From positions 20,949 through 84,948 of the forward strand of contig CAJXEB010000001.1 of NCBI GenBank assembly GCA_913052585.1: a stretch of 64,000 nt of DNA, read 5' to 3'. The notes beneath the pieces are model-generated. The model ran no database searches. It was not told the DNA's origin and was given only the letters and a program-made list of their open reading frames with translations. This DNA comes from an uncultured Flavobacteriaceae bacterium. GTDB taxonomy: Bacteria; Bacteroidota; Bacteroidia; Flavobacteriales; Flavobacteriaceae. Positions 37,808 to 46,845 of the stretch are shown one piece after another. The stretch's first letter is position 1, and each line of letters opens with the position of its first letter. The position numbers were made by a program, and so were the translations under genes.

Positions 37808-38656
37808 TTATTTTAAATGTTTCCCATAACCGCTTTTTAATAAGGGCTCGATTAAAACATTTAATTCATCTTTTGTTATGTATCCCATTTCATAAGCAGC
37901 TTGTTCGATGCTGCCAATTTTTAAGCCTTGCCGTTCTTCAATTACCTCAACAAATTGTGATGCTTGCATTAAGGAAGCAAAAGTTCCGGTATCTAACCAA
38001 GCAGTTCCTTTATCAAGAATACTAACATTTAGTTTTCCTAATTTTAGGTATTCGTTATTTATATCTGTAATTTCTAATTCCCCACGAGGACTTGGTTTCA
38101 TAGTGGAAGCAATTTCTACCACATGATTGTCATAAAAATAAATTCCAGGTACCGCATAATTAGATTTTGGATGTATGGGTTTTTCTTCAATTGTTAACGC
38201 TTTTCCGTTATCGTCAAATTCAACAACACCATACCTTTCTGGATCTTGTACATGGTATGCGTAAATAATACCACCGTCCGGATTGTTATTGGCTTGAAGC
38301 AGTTCTTTTAATCCAGATCCATAAAAAATATTATCTCCTAAAATTAAAGCTACTTTATCGTCTCCAATAAAATCTTTTCCAATAATAAATGCTTCCGCCA
38401 AACCATTAGGTTGGTCTTGTATTTCATAGGTAAACTCACATCCAAATTTTTTACCATCTCCTAATAATTTTTCAAATAACGGTAAATCTTGTGGAGTAGA
38501 AATAATTAATATTTCTCTAATCCCAGCATACATTAATGTTGATAATGGGTAGTATATCATTGGTTTATCATAAACCGGCATCAACTGTTTACTAACAGCT
38601 AAAGTGATTGGATGTAATCTTGTTCCGGAGCCTCCTGCTAATATAATTCCCTTCAT
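37808..38656 (-). CDS. rfbA: Glucose-1-phosphate thymidylyltransferase
   Basis: This 282-residue nucleotidyltransferase starts [21 protein letters not shown], the NTP-binding signature of RmlA. It also has [32 protein letters not shown] and [13 protein letters not shown]. It makes dTDP-glucose from glucose-1-phosphate and dTTP. Its start overlaps rfbB's stop by 4 bp (ATGA). Confidence 0.97.
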   Translation of the reverse strand: MKGIILAGGSGTRLHPITLAVSKQLMPVYDKPMIYYPLSTLMYAGIREILIISTPQDLPLFEKLLGDGKKFGCEFTYEIQDQPNGLAEAFIIGKDFIGDDKVALILGDNIFYGSGLKELLQANNNPDGGIIYAYHVQDPERYGVVEFDDNGKALTIEEKPIHPKSNYAVPGIYFYDNHVVEIASTMKPSPRGELEITDINNEYLKLGKLNVSILDKGTAWLDTGTFASLMQASQFVEVIEERQGLKIGSIEQAAYEMGYITKDELNVLIEPLLKSGYGKHLK

Positions 38657-39666
38657 AATTGATCTTTATTGTTTAAATACCATTCAATGGTTTTTAAAAT
38701 ACCACTTTCAAAATTTTCTTCTGCTTTCCAGCCTAATTCTCTTTCAATTTTATCAGCATCAATCGCATATCTAAAATCGTGTCCTGCTCGATCTTGAACA
38801 AATTCCATCTGTTGATGATAGGGTGTTTTATTTGGCACTAATTGATCTAGTAAATCACAGATAGTTTTAGCAATGTAAAGGTTTTCTCTTTCGTTTCTGC
38901 CTCCAATATTATATGTTTCTCCTAGATTTCCTTTATCTAAAACCAACTTAATTCCTTTACAATGATCGGTCACATAAATCCAATCTCGAATATTTTTTCC
39001 ATTTCCATAAATAGGAATTACTTCACCTGAAATTGCTTTTCTGATAATCGTAGGAATTAGTTTTTCCTTGTGTTGGTGTGCTCCATAATTATTTGAGCAA
39101 TTGGTAGTAACCACGGGCATTCCATAAGTATGAAAATAACTTCTCACAATAAAATCTGAAGATGCCTTAGAAGCACTATATGGACTATTTGGAGCATAAG
39201 GTGTGGTTTCTAAAAACAACCCTGTTTCTCCTAAAGTTCCATACACCTCATCGGTAGACACATGTAAAAATCGTGCGTCTTTAAACGTTGTTTTTAATTG
39301 ATTTGGACCGTTCATCCATAATCTATAAGCGCTATGGATTAAATTAAAAGTCCCTACAATATTGGTTTGGATAAATGCTCCAGGTCCTGTAATGGAATTG
39401 TCCACATGAGATTCTGCTGCAAAATGAACTACTTTATTAAATTGATGTTCTTTAAAAAGACTATCAATCAATGTTTCATCACAAATATCTCCTTTAATAA
39501 AATTGTAATTTGATAAGTGAGATACTGCTTCTAGGTTTTTTAGATTTCCTGCATAGGTCAAATTATCTAACACGAAAATTTGATCTTCCGCATTCTCAAT
39601 AACCAATTCTACATAATTAGAACCTATAAACCCTGCTCCTCCAGTTATTAATATTTTATTTTTCAA
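38653..39666 (-). CDS. rfbB: dTDP-glucose 4,6-dehydratase
   Basis: This 337-residue SDR enzyme has [42 protein letters not shown] and [16 protein letters not shown] (the catalytic YxxxK), typical of RmlB. It converts dTDP-glucose to the 4-keto-6-deoxy intermediate. It is the first dedicated sugar gene of the minus-strand operon, 7 bp after the DUF6909-like gene. Confidence 0.97.
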   Translation of the reverse strand: MKNKILITGGAGFIGSNYVELVIENAEDQIFVLDNLTYAGNLKNLEAVSHLSNYNFIKGDICDETLIDSLFKEHQFNKVVHFAAESHVDNSITGPGAFIQTNIVGTFNLIHSAYRLWMNGPNQLKTTFKDARFLHVSTDEVYGTLGETGLFLETTPYAPNSPYSASKASSDFIVRSYFHTYGMPVVTTNCSNNYGAHQHKEKLIPTIIRKAISGEVIPIYGNGKNIRDWIYVTDHCKGIKLVLDKGNLGETYNIGGRNERENLYIAKTICDLLDQLVPNKTPYHQQMEFVQDRAGHDFRYAIDADKIERELGWKAEENFESGILKTIEWYLNNKDQL

Positions 39667-39673
39667 AATAGAT

Positions 39674-41341
39674 TTACTCTAAAATTAGATTTAACATTTT
39701 CTCTGTTATCAGGTAGGTAGGTTTAACTCCTGTTGTTCCTAATCCTCCTGACGCTAAAGTACTTCCTGTTTTTAATGGATTATCGGAAGCATAGTATGCA
39801 TACTGAACTTTTACTTTGGAACTAATACTATGCCTAATTTTGGAAGCTGACTGGATTGCTTTTTGATAATGCGCTCCTTCCATTTCAAGTCCAACTACAT
39901 TCCAAGTTGAATTATTGAAGAATTTTAAAATGTCTTTGTTCTGAAGCGAAGTTCCTAAAACTGTAATCATTGCTCCTTTACTAACATTAACATCTTCTCC
40001 TTCAAAATGAGATTTTTTAAGCATATTTTTAAAAGGATAATTGTCTGCTGTACCTTCAAACACATGTGCTGAAGGAATCATAATATCTCCTTTCCCACCT
40101 TCTAAAATACCTGCTTTTCCCATAATAGAAACTGAACAAACATCTAAAAATTGTGTTTCCTTTTTTGAAATCTTATATGGTTTTAACAACTCATCCATCG
40201 TTTCAAAAGCTTGTTCTCCAAAAGCATAATCCATTACAACAATAACGGGTTTGTCTTCATTAGCTTTCGCTGAAGGGTTATTAGGAAGCTTAGCCGTATC
40301 TATTATTTGTATATTGATATTGGTTCCGCTGGTATCTTTTATATAAATCAATCCATTTTCTGAAGCATATTTCATTACTTTTTTACGTAATAATGAATTC
40401 TCAGAATCACTCAACATTTCATAAATCTCCATTGCGCTGTGCTTTTTAAATTCCGTTGTCAATGCTAACGGACTGTAAAGCGTGTTCATTACACTATGCA
40501 TATTCGCACTTATAATATGTATGGGTCTTGCTAATAAATTGGTTTCGTCTAGTTTTTTCTTAATAGTCGATGCCCAAATTTCACCGTGAATATGGTGTCC
40601 TAGGCGTTCTCTTAAAACAGGGCTAAAGGTTACAATTCGTTTATTGTCGGAAGTGCCTTCTTGTATGGCTAGGTTTCCTAAATAATAAATGATTTTTAGA
40701 AAACGATTTGGGTCTGTTTTGGTAGCAAAATTTGGATACGCATCACTAACTTCTTCAAAGGTTCTTCCTAAGAAATTTGCCGTATGTGTTAAGGCTATTT
40801 CTTTCTCTTTCTGACTTAGTTTCCCTTTTTTAAGAACCGCACTCTCCAGTTTTTTCCAATCTCTGTTTACATCATTGCCGTCGTTAATAATTACATGAGA
40901 CATAATTTTATGAGACTCAATAAACAAAAAAGTAAGGTGTGTAAGTACGTCGTATATTTCAGAACGTCCACGAGTTACTTCAATATTCATTTGTTCCTCG
41001 TCAATCCGATAACAATTTCTTCTTCTTTTGGAAGGAATTATAGGTTCAAAATGTGAATTTTTATAACCTTCATCACTTGTTAAATTGATAAAGCTACACT
41101 CCTCAATTCCTATAGGAAGCCTGTCAATAACATATAGCAACCCTTCTAATTCAACTTTATCTTCGGCAATAGAACCGTAAATTTCAGGCCTAAGAGTAAG
41201 TAACGCCTCTCTTAACGTTTCTCCAGAAACTCCCATAGGTTTGTAAAAACCACGGTTAAAAAGGTGTCGCATGGTAATATATAATCTTTCAATGGCTCCA
41301 GAACTTTCTTGAGCTCGCGTTCTTTTGTGTGTTATTATCAT
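39674..41341 (-). CDS. DUF6909-like protein with phosphorylase-like C-terminus
   Basis: This is a 555-residue soluble protein. I recognise it as a conserved flavobacterial protein (DUF6909 by my recollection) but do not know its function. The N-terminal half has no familiar motif. The C-terminal half contains VVGLEMEGAHYQ and ISIMGKAGILEGGKGDIMIPSAHVFEG, which resemble the E-M-E-G and substrate loops of the nucleoside phosphorylase superfamily. It may be a distant, perhaps modified, member. It heads the long minus-strand operon with a good promoter box at 41356-41363. A role in sugar nucleotide or nucleoside turnover is inference. Confidence 0.6.
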   Translation of the reverse strand: MIITHKRTRAQESSGAIERLYITMRHLFNRGFYKPMGVSGETLREALLTLRPEIYGSIAEDKVELEGLLYVIDRLPIGIEECSFINLTSDEGYKNSHFEPIIPSKRRRNCYRIDEEQMNIEVTRGRSEIYDVLTHLTFLFIESHKIMSHVIINDGNDVNRDWKKLESAVLKKGKLSQKEKEIALTHTANFLGRTFEEVSDAYPNFATKTDPNRFLKIIYYLGNLAIQEGTSDNKRIVTFSPVLRERLGHHIHGEIWASTIKKKLDETNLLARPIHIISANMHSVMNTLYSPLALTTEFKKHSAMEIYEMLSDSENSLLRKKVMKYASENGLIYIKDTSGTNINIQIIDTAKLPNNPSAKANEDKPVIVVMDYAFGEQAFETMDELLKPYKISKKETQFLDVCSVSIMGKAGILEGGKGDIMIPSAHVFEGTADNYPFKNMLKKSHFEGEDVNVSKGAMITVLGTSLQNKDILKFFNNSTWNVVGLEMEGAHYQKAIQSASKIRHSISSKVKVQYAYYASDNPLKTGSTLASGGLGTTGVKPTYLITEKMLNLILE

Positions 41342-41355
41342 AAGTAATATTTATG

Positions 41356-41384
41356 CAAAAATACCATAATCTATTTGAAAACAA
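41356..41384 (-). promoter_or_regulatory. Promoter at the head of the DUF6909/rfb operon
   Basis: On the minus strand TATTTTTG (41356-41363) is preceded by TTG (41382-41384) with an 18-bp spacer. This fits the Bacteroidota promoter and lies 15 bp from the start at 41341. It is the best candidate for the main promoter of the polysaccharide operon. Confidence 0.6.
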
Positions 41385-41398
41385 TAAAGAGCAAACAA

Positions 41399-42898
41399 TT
41401 ACAATTTGATACCAAGAAGCTTGTCTGCAATCTTACGATTGTCAGAAAGCCGAGGTACTTTATTTTGCCCTCCCAATTTTCCTTGAGATTTCATATAATT
41501 ATTAAAGCTATCCTGTTTTAGTTTTCTTATTCTTAAGGTTTGAAGCACATTTCCTTCAATTAAATCTTTATAGTATGAGTTCTGTTCTTGCATACTAGCG
41601 TCCATAAAAGAAGCAATTTCTTCCAGGTTATTAGGCGTTTTTTCAAATTCGATTAACCATTCGTGATACGGTAATTCACCGTCTTTAGTATTAGTTTCTG
41701 GGGCAACCGTAAATTCTGAAATTGAAAACTGAAATTTATTCATCGCCTCCTTAATAGCTTCCTCTACTTCTTTACCAATTACATGTTCTCCAAATGCAGA
41801 AATAAAATGTTTTATTCTTCCTGAAACAATCACCCTATATGGTTTTGTTGAAGTAAACTGAACCGTATCTCCAATATTATATCCCCAAAGTCCTGCATTC
41901 GTAGATATAATCATCACGTAATTAACTCCAATTGCAACCTCGCCAATGGTAAATCGTTTCGGGTTTTCATTATGAAATTTTGATGCTTCAATAAACTCAT
42001 AAAAAATTCCAGAATTTAATAACAGCAGCATTCCTTTTTCTTTTTGAGAATCCTGAAAAGCAAAGAACCCTTCAGAGGCTGGATACAATTCTATACTATC
42101 TACGCTTCGGCCAATCATTTCTTCAAATTTTGCACGATAGGGTTCGTAATTAACACCTCCATAAACGAAAAGCTGAAGATTTTTAAAAAGATCCCCTACT
42201 TTTTGATTGGATGCTTTTTGAAGCCTTTCATAATACATTTGTACCCAAGAAGGGATGCCTCCAATGAGTGTCATATTCTCATTTTTGGTCTCTTCAACAA
42301 TCGCATCGACTTTCGTTTCCCAATCGTCTATACAGTTGGTTTCCCAACTTGGCAACCTGTTTTTTTGTAAATATTTAGGAACAAAATGAGCAACAATACC
42401 TGATAATCGCCCAATATTAATTCCGTTTATTAATTCTAATTCTGGACTTCCTTGTAAAAAAATCATTTTACCATTTACAAAATCTACATTTCCTGTTTCT
42501 TCAATATAACACAGCAACGCATTTTTTGCTGCTTCAATATGAAAAGGCATCGATTGTTTTGTAATGGGAATGTATTTTGCTCCAGAAGTGGTTCCCGATG
42601 TTTTCGCTATATAAGTAGGTTTTCCTTTCCATAAAACATTTTCTTCGCCATTTGCGGTTCTCTCAAAATAATCTCTTAAGTCTTCGTAATCTCTTACTGG
42701 AACTTGCTTTATAAAATCTTGATGTGTTTTTATATGTTGAAAATTATGGTCTTTTCCAAAGGAAGTTCCTTTTGCTTCAGCTATTAAATTTTGAAATATC
42801 TTTTGTTGAGTTTCTATTGGATTAGAAGCCCATTTCTGAATAGTTTTAGCTGCTTTTTTAGCTAATATTTTTGCTCCTAAAGATTTTAAAAACACCAT
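41399..42898 (-). CDS. GH3 auxin-responsive promoter family protein
   Basis: This 499-residue protein is a GH3-family member of the adenylate-forming superfamily (named from plants, where it conjugates amino acids to acids). The AIAKTSGTTSGAKYIPIT segment is the ATP-binding loop; GVNYEPYRAKFEEM, IELYPASEGFFAFQ and WGYNIGDTVQFTS follow. Bacteroidota commonly carry one; its natural substrate is unknown. It abuts the M23 peptidase gene (no gap) and so may be co-transcribed with it. Confidence 0.88.
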   Translation of the reverse strand: MVFLKSLGAKILAKKAAKTIQKWASNPIETQQKIFQNLIAEAKGTSFGKDHNFQHIKTHQDFIKQVPVRDYEDLRDYFERTANGEENVLWKGKPTYIAKTSGTTSGAKYIPITKQSMPFHIEAAKNALLCYIEETGNVDFVNGKMIFLQGSPELELINGINIGRLSGIVAHFVPKYLQKNRLPSWETNCIDDWETKVDAIVEETKNENMTLIGGIPSWVQMYYERLQKASNQKVGDLFKNLQLFVYGGVNYEPYRAKFEEMIGRSVDSIELYPASEGFFAFQDSQKEKGMLLLLNSGIFYEFIEASKFHNENPKRFTIGEVAIGVNYVMIISTNAGLWGYNIGDTVQFTSTKPYRVIVSGRIKHFISAFGEHVIGKEVEEAIKEAMNKFQFSISEFTVAPETNTKDGELPYHEWLIEFEKTPNNLEEIASFMDASMQEQNSYYKDLIEGNVLQTLRIRKLKQDSFNNYMKSQGKLGGQNKVPRLSDNRKIADKLLGIKL

Positions 42899-43762
42899 TT
42901 ATTCGAAGTCTATAAAATTAGTTGGATCTATAGGATAACCATCACTCCAAAGTTCGAAGTGTAAGTGAGGTCCTGTAGATAATTCTCCTGTATTACCAGC
43001 GGCAGCAATAACTTCTCCAGCTTTAACCAATGCTCCTTGTTCTTTAGTAAGTACCGAATTGTGTTTATATACTGAAATTAAATTATTGGTGTGTTCGATA
43101 ATAATCACATATCCGGTTTGAGCAGTCCATTCAGAAAAAATCACCGTACCATCTGCAGTTGCTTTTACCGGTGCATTTTTTGAGGTAACAACGTCAACTG
43201 CATAATGCTTATCTTTAGTGTTAAATCCTTCTGAAATGGTTCCTTTTACTGGAGGAAACAACACAAAATTAATTTCAGAATTAGTAATTAAAGGATTGTA
43301 TTTATCTTCTAATAAAACCTGCTCTCTTAATAATGAATCTTCTTTTGACGGTATGAACACTAACTCAGAGATATCCATTTCTGCGGCTTCAATGATAGAA
43401 TCTTTATTAAAATCTACGGTAGCAACATCTCCTGTTAATACTTTTTTTATGGAAGAATAATATTGCTCATTAATCTCAATTACTTGTTGTAAGGAGTCTG
43501 TTTTATATGCAAGTTGTGTTGCTTTTTTCTTTAATGACACCGAAGAGTATCCTGGAATGTATTCTCGTAAAGGCGTAAAGGCAATAAAAATTGTTGTTAC
43601 TGTTATTAAAAGTAAAGCGGAAATAATACTAAAAACAAAAACATTTAGGCGGTTAAGTTTAAAGGTAAAACGTTCTTCAAAGGTGTCTTCATTAAGCACC
43701 ACTAAACGATACTTGTTTAGTAGTTTCTGTTTTATCTTTTTAGATCGGTTTTTGTTTTCCAT
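42899..43762 (-). CDS. M23 family metallopeptidase (LytM domain), membrane anchored
   Basis: This 287-residue protein has an N-terminal membrane helix (about 36-60), a coiled stretch, and a C-terminal LytM domain with the zinc motifs H-x3-D (KHYAVDVV) and H-x-H (GPHLHFELW) and the GNTGELSTG loop. All zinc ligands are present, so it is probably an active peptidoglycan endopeptidase or a wall regulator at the periplasmic side of the inner membrane. It is followed without gap by the GH3-like gene. A -7 box (TATATTTG on the minus strand) lies at 43781-43788. Confidence 0.92.
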   Translation of the reverse strand: MENKNRSKKIKQKLLNKYRLVVLNEDTFEERFTFKLNRLNVFVFSIISALLLITVTTIFIAFTPLREYIPGYSSVSLKKKATQLAYKTDSLQQVIEINEQYYSSIKKVLTGDVATVDFNKDSIIEAAEMDISELVFIPSKEDSLLREQVLLEDKYNPLITNSEINFVLFPPVKGTISEGFNTKDKHYAVDVVTSKNAPVKATADGTVIFSEWTAQTGYVIIIEHTNNLISVYKHNSVLTKEQGALVKAGEVIAAAGNTGELSTGPHLHFELWSDGYPIDPTNFIDFE

Positions 43763-43780
43763 TTTGTAATAATCCTAAAG

Positions 43781-43788
43781 CAAATATA
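43781..43788 (-). promoter_or_regulatory. Probable -7 box before the M23 peptidase gene
   Basis: The minus strand reads TATATTTG, a TAnnTTTG match 19 bp before the start codon at 43762. Confidence 0.45.
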
Positions 43789-43892
43789 AAAATTAGAACT
43801 GTAGTAATTGATTTAATAAAATAAGTTTAAGATGAATATTTTTCTTGGTTGCTAAATACAAGCTTAAAACGATAATTCTAATGAATTCTTAT

Positions 43893-43900
43893 TACATTTG
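43893..43900 (+). promoter_or_regulatory. Probable -7 box of tatA
   Basis: TACATTTG fits TAnnTTTG and lies 21 bp before the tatA ATG. No clear -33 element is visible. Confidence 0.45.
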
Positions 43901-43921
43901 TGGAAAATAAATTTATAAAAA

Positions 43922-44128
43922 ATGAATGCATTATTTTTACCTTTAATGATTGGGGCTTGGCAAATAGTTTTAATTGTTCTGGTGGTTTTATTGATGTTTG
44001 GAGGAAAGAAAATTCCAGAATTAATGCGCGGTTTAGGTAGCGGTCTTAAAGAATTTAAAGAAGCTTCTAAAGATGATGACACTGATGATAATTCTGACAG
44101 TGCTTCTAAAATAGACGAAAAAAAATAA
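43922..44128 (+). CDS. tatA: Twin-arginine translocase subunit TatA/TatE
   Basis: This 68-residue protein has a short N-terminal membrane helix, the [23 protein letters not shown] hinge and amphipathic helix typical of TatA, and an acidic tail. TatA forms the pore of the Tat pathway that exports folded proteins. It is alone here, without tatC; in flavobacteria tatA often lies apart from tatC. It is convergent with the DUF4837 gene, 5 bp away. Confidence 0.93.
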   Translation: MNALFLPLMIGAWQIVLIVLVVLLMFGGKKIPELMRGLGSGLKEFKEASKDDDTDDNSDSASKIDEKK

Positions 44129-44133
44129 ATCGT

Positions 44134-45111
44134 CTAATTGCGGATTTTTGCGGATTTAATTATAGACTCTAACTCAAACTGAAGGTTCCGTTTGCGTTCT
44201 GCTGGAGCAAAAGTAAAGCCTTCAATTATTAAATATCTATTATTCTTTTCGTCTTTTACTGCATAGTTTAAAAATGGTCCTGCCATAAACTCTCCTTTTA
44301 CATCCCAAACACCTTTTGTTTTATAAGCAAAATTTCCGTCTAATTCTGTTGTATAAAAATTAGGCGAATACGAATAATCTGTTCCAAACCTTCCATTGTC
44401 TTCAACCGGTAAATGATAACCACCTATTGAGTCTCTTATCGTTAATATTTCTCCTAAAGCACTACTATCGCTAGAAATTGAGTTTAAAGGCGCCTCGTAA
44501 ATTAATATGTTGGTAGAACCTGTTTTTTTAAGGTCTTTCCTTATCCAATAAAAATCTTCTCCTTTGTGTGCAATTCTATAAGCAGAGGGCATTCTAATGC
44601 TCAATCCAAATCGTTCCTTAAGTGAATCTATAACCAAAGGAGAAATTAATGTTCTACGTTGACGCTCTTTAATTTCAGATTTAAAATACGCCTCAATAAT
44701 TTCTTCTTGATTTTCAGCTATTAATTTTACCAAGCCCTGTTTTGTTTTTGCAGTAATAATAGCCCCTGTTTGTGGCTTTGCATATTTGTTGGTTACTAAG
44801 GTGAATTTGTCTTTTTGGCCAATGGTAACGTGTAAAAAAAGACGATTGCTTTTTATAAATCCAGAAAACGTAGATGGATGCATTTGATTGATAGAAAACA
44901 AAGGTTCTTCTTGCGGCAATCCTTCCGTAGGTGCTGCAAAATAATTTCGAATTTCCTCTCCAACACTATCGCTCCACAATTCGTCTGTAATTAAAATTTG
45001 AAGGGAATTAATGTTTCCTACAGATTTTTGTTTGTAAGCCTCTTTTGTTTCATTGTTATTACAAGATACAAGCACAATTAAAGCGAATAAAGTTATATAA
45101 ATCGGTTTCAT
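44134..45111 (-). CDS. DUF4837 family lipoprotein
   Basis: This 325-residue protein has a lipoprotein signal peptide (lipobox VLVSC, Cys17) followed by a soluble region. It matches the Bacteroidota DUF4837 family, for which no function is known. The RTLISPLVIDSLKERFGLSIRMPSAYRIA segment in the centre and GVWDVKGEFMAGPFLNYA near the end are conserved-looking. It lies 20 bp downstream of the lytic transglycosylase, so a role in the envelope is possible. Confidence 0.8.
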   Translation of the reverse strand: MKPIYITLFALIVLVSCNNNETKEAYKQKSVGNINSLQILITDELWSDSVGEEIRNYFAAPTEGLPQEEPLFSINQMHPSTFSGFIKSNRLFLHVTIGQKDKFTLVTNKYAKPQTGAIITAKTKQGLVKLIAENQEEIIEAYFKSEIKERQRRTLISPLVIDSLKERFGLSIRMPSAYRIAHKGEDFYWIRKDLKKTGSTNILIYEAPLNSISSDSSALGEILTIRDSIGGYHLPVEDNGRFGTDYSYSPNFYTTELDGNFAYKTKGVWDVKGEFMAGPFLNYAVKDEKNNRYLIIEGFTFAPAERKRNLQFELESIIKSAKIRN

Positions 45112-45131
45112 TTAAGTTGGTTTTCTGAATA

Positions 45132-46733
45132 TTAGCCTTTTGAAATTTTTAATTTCATACCGGGTTTCAGTTTATTGCTGCTAATATCGTTCCAAATTTT
45201 AATATTTTGAACAGTAGCTCCCGGAAATTTTTGAGAAATGCTCCATAAAGAGTCTCCGTTTTTAACAGTATATAGTTTTACATTGCCTTTAGTAGTTGTT
45301 TTTGCAACTCTAGTTTTAGTATCACTAGCACTAGGTTGTGTAGGGTAAATGGTTAGACGCTGCCCTACTTTTAAATTATTGCTTTTAAGTCCGTTCCACC
45401 TTTTTACCTGACTCACACCAACGCCATACTTTTCAGCAATTTTACCTAAATAATCGCCACTTTTAACTCGATATCGAATTCGATCGGGTTGCGCTACATA
45501 TTTAGGAATGTTTGCGTCTTCTTTGTTATTTTCCTCTTGAGCCAAGGCATAAATAGCTTCTTCGTTTGCTACAAATTTACCTATAGATTCAACTGGCAAT
45601 CTAAGGGTATAATTTTTATCTTTTATAAAAGGGATAATTCCTAATTTATAAGAAGGGTTTAGAAACTGAACTTCTTCAACAGGTAAATTCACCACTTTTG
45701 CAACTTGTTCAAAAGTGATTAATCTTTTTACTTGAATAGTATCGGTTGCTATTTGGTGGAATTTAGGTCCATTACTTTTAAAGCCATGTTCTTCGGCAAA
45801 TTCAAAAATATACATCGTTGCTAAAAAAGCGGGTACATATCCCGCAGTTTCTCTAGGCAGTCTATTTCGTATTTTCCAATAATTAGTTTCACCTCCAGAA
45901 CGGCGAATTGCTTTTGAAACATTTCCTGGCCCCGAATTGTAAGCCGCTAAAGCTAAATCCCAATCATTAAAACTTTTGTGAAGGCTCTTTAAGTATTTCG
46001 CTGCTGCTTCAGTTGACATCTCTGGATCGGCTCTTTCGTCCACATAAGAGCTCACTTCCAATCCAAACATTTTTCCAGTCGTAAACATAAATTGCCACAA
46101 TCCTTTTGCGCCTACTCTAGATTTTGCAACAGGATCTAAAGCGGATTCTATTACTGCTAAATATTTAATTTCTAAAGGCAAATCATACTTGTCCAGTTCT
46201 TGCTCAAACATAGGAAAGTAGTAATCACCTAAAGCCATTAATTTGGACATAGAGGTTCTTCTGTTTTTTAAATAATGTTTAATTATTTTCTCTAAAGAAG
46301 GATTGTATTCTACATTAAAAGGAGTTCGAGCATTGAGCTCTTCTAGACGTTGTTTAAGAAGTTCGGTAGGAAGTTCCTTGTATTCTACATGTTCTATAAC
46401 TTCGTTTACAATACTGCCATAAACTTCTTCGAACCTACTTGAATCATATAGTTCTTTCATCCATAAGCTATCGGCAGTTCTTGCAACAGATTCATCTTTA
46501 AGGTCAAATATTAAAGAGTCTTTGCTATGGATATTAGCCACAGGAGTGCTAAAATCACCATTAGTAGTTTGTGTCGTAATTGTATCGACAATCTGGATGG
46601 TTTTAGTTGGAGGGTTATGAGTCACAACTTTTAAGCTGTCTTCTGGTTTAGTTTCTTCTTGAGCAGAAAGAGTTCCTAAACTAGTAAAAAGTAAAAAAGA
46701 GATAAGGGTTGGTAGTAAATGCCTGTATATCAT
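45132..46733 (-). CDS. Lytic transglycosylase with two LysM repeats (MltD-like)
   Basis: This 533-residue protein has a signal peptide ending near Ala24 and an SLT domain at about residues 185-300 with the catalytic Glu196 (AVIESALDP), then GAKGLWQFM and ALAAYNSGPGNV. Two C-terminal LysM peptidoglycan-binding repeats lie at about 428-472 and 488-532. It should cleave the glycan strand of peptidoglycan to form 1,6-anhydroMurNAc ends, in the periplasm or at the outer membrane. The layout is that of MltD. It is upstream of the DUF4837 gene and downstream of pgk. Confidence 0.93.
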   Translation of the reverse strand: MIYRHLLPTLISFLLFTSLGTLSAQEETKPEDSLKVVTHNPPTKTIQIVDTITTQTTNGDFSTPVANIHSKDSLIFDLKDESVARTADSLWMKELYDSSRFEEVYGSIVNEVIEHVEYKELPTELLKQRLEELNARTPFNVEYNPSLEKIIKHYLKNRRTSMSKLMALGDYYFPMFEQELDKYDLPLEIKYLAVIESALDPVAKSRVGAKGLWQFMFTTGKMFGLEVSSYVDERADPEMSTEAAAKYLKSLHKSFNDWDLALAAYNSGPGNVSKAIRRSGGETNYWKIRNRLPRETAGYVPAFLATMYIFEFAEEHGFKSNGPKFHQIATDTIQVKRLITFEQVAKVVNLPVEEVQFLNPSYKLGIIPFIKDKNYTLRLPVESIGKFVANEEAIYALAQEENNKEDANIPKYVAQPDRIRYRVKSGDYLGKIAEKYGVGVSQVKRWNGLKSNNLKVGQRLTIYPTQPSASDTKTRVAKTTTKGNVKLYTVKNGDSLWSISQKFPGATVQNIKIWNDISSNKLKPGMKLKISKG

Positions 46734-46845
46734 ACAATAAGAAACAAAATGTTTTATTAGAATTTTTTATAAATGTAGGAAAACGCTAATAAAAGACAAA
46801 TTATTTAACATTCTGTTTTAAATTCTATGAAAGCTGTTTTTTAGT

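Noticed and set aside
43864..44082. Open frame opposite tatA
   Set aside because: TatA on the plus strand has clear family motifs and a promoter box; the opposite frame has neither.
44143..44160. Short direct repeat TGCGGATTTT/TGCGGATTTA after tatA
   Set aside because: Only two 9-10-bp units, partly in the end of the DUF4837 gene; chance is a sufficient explanation.
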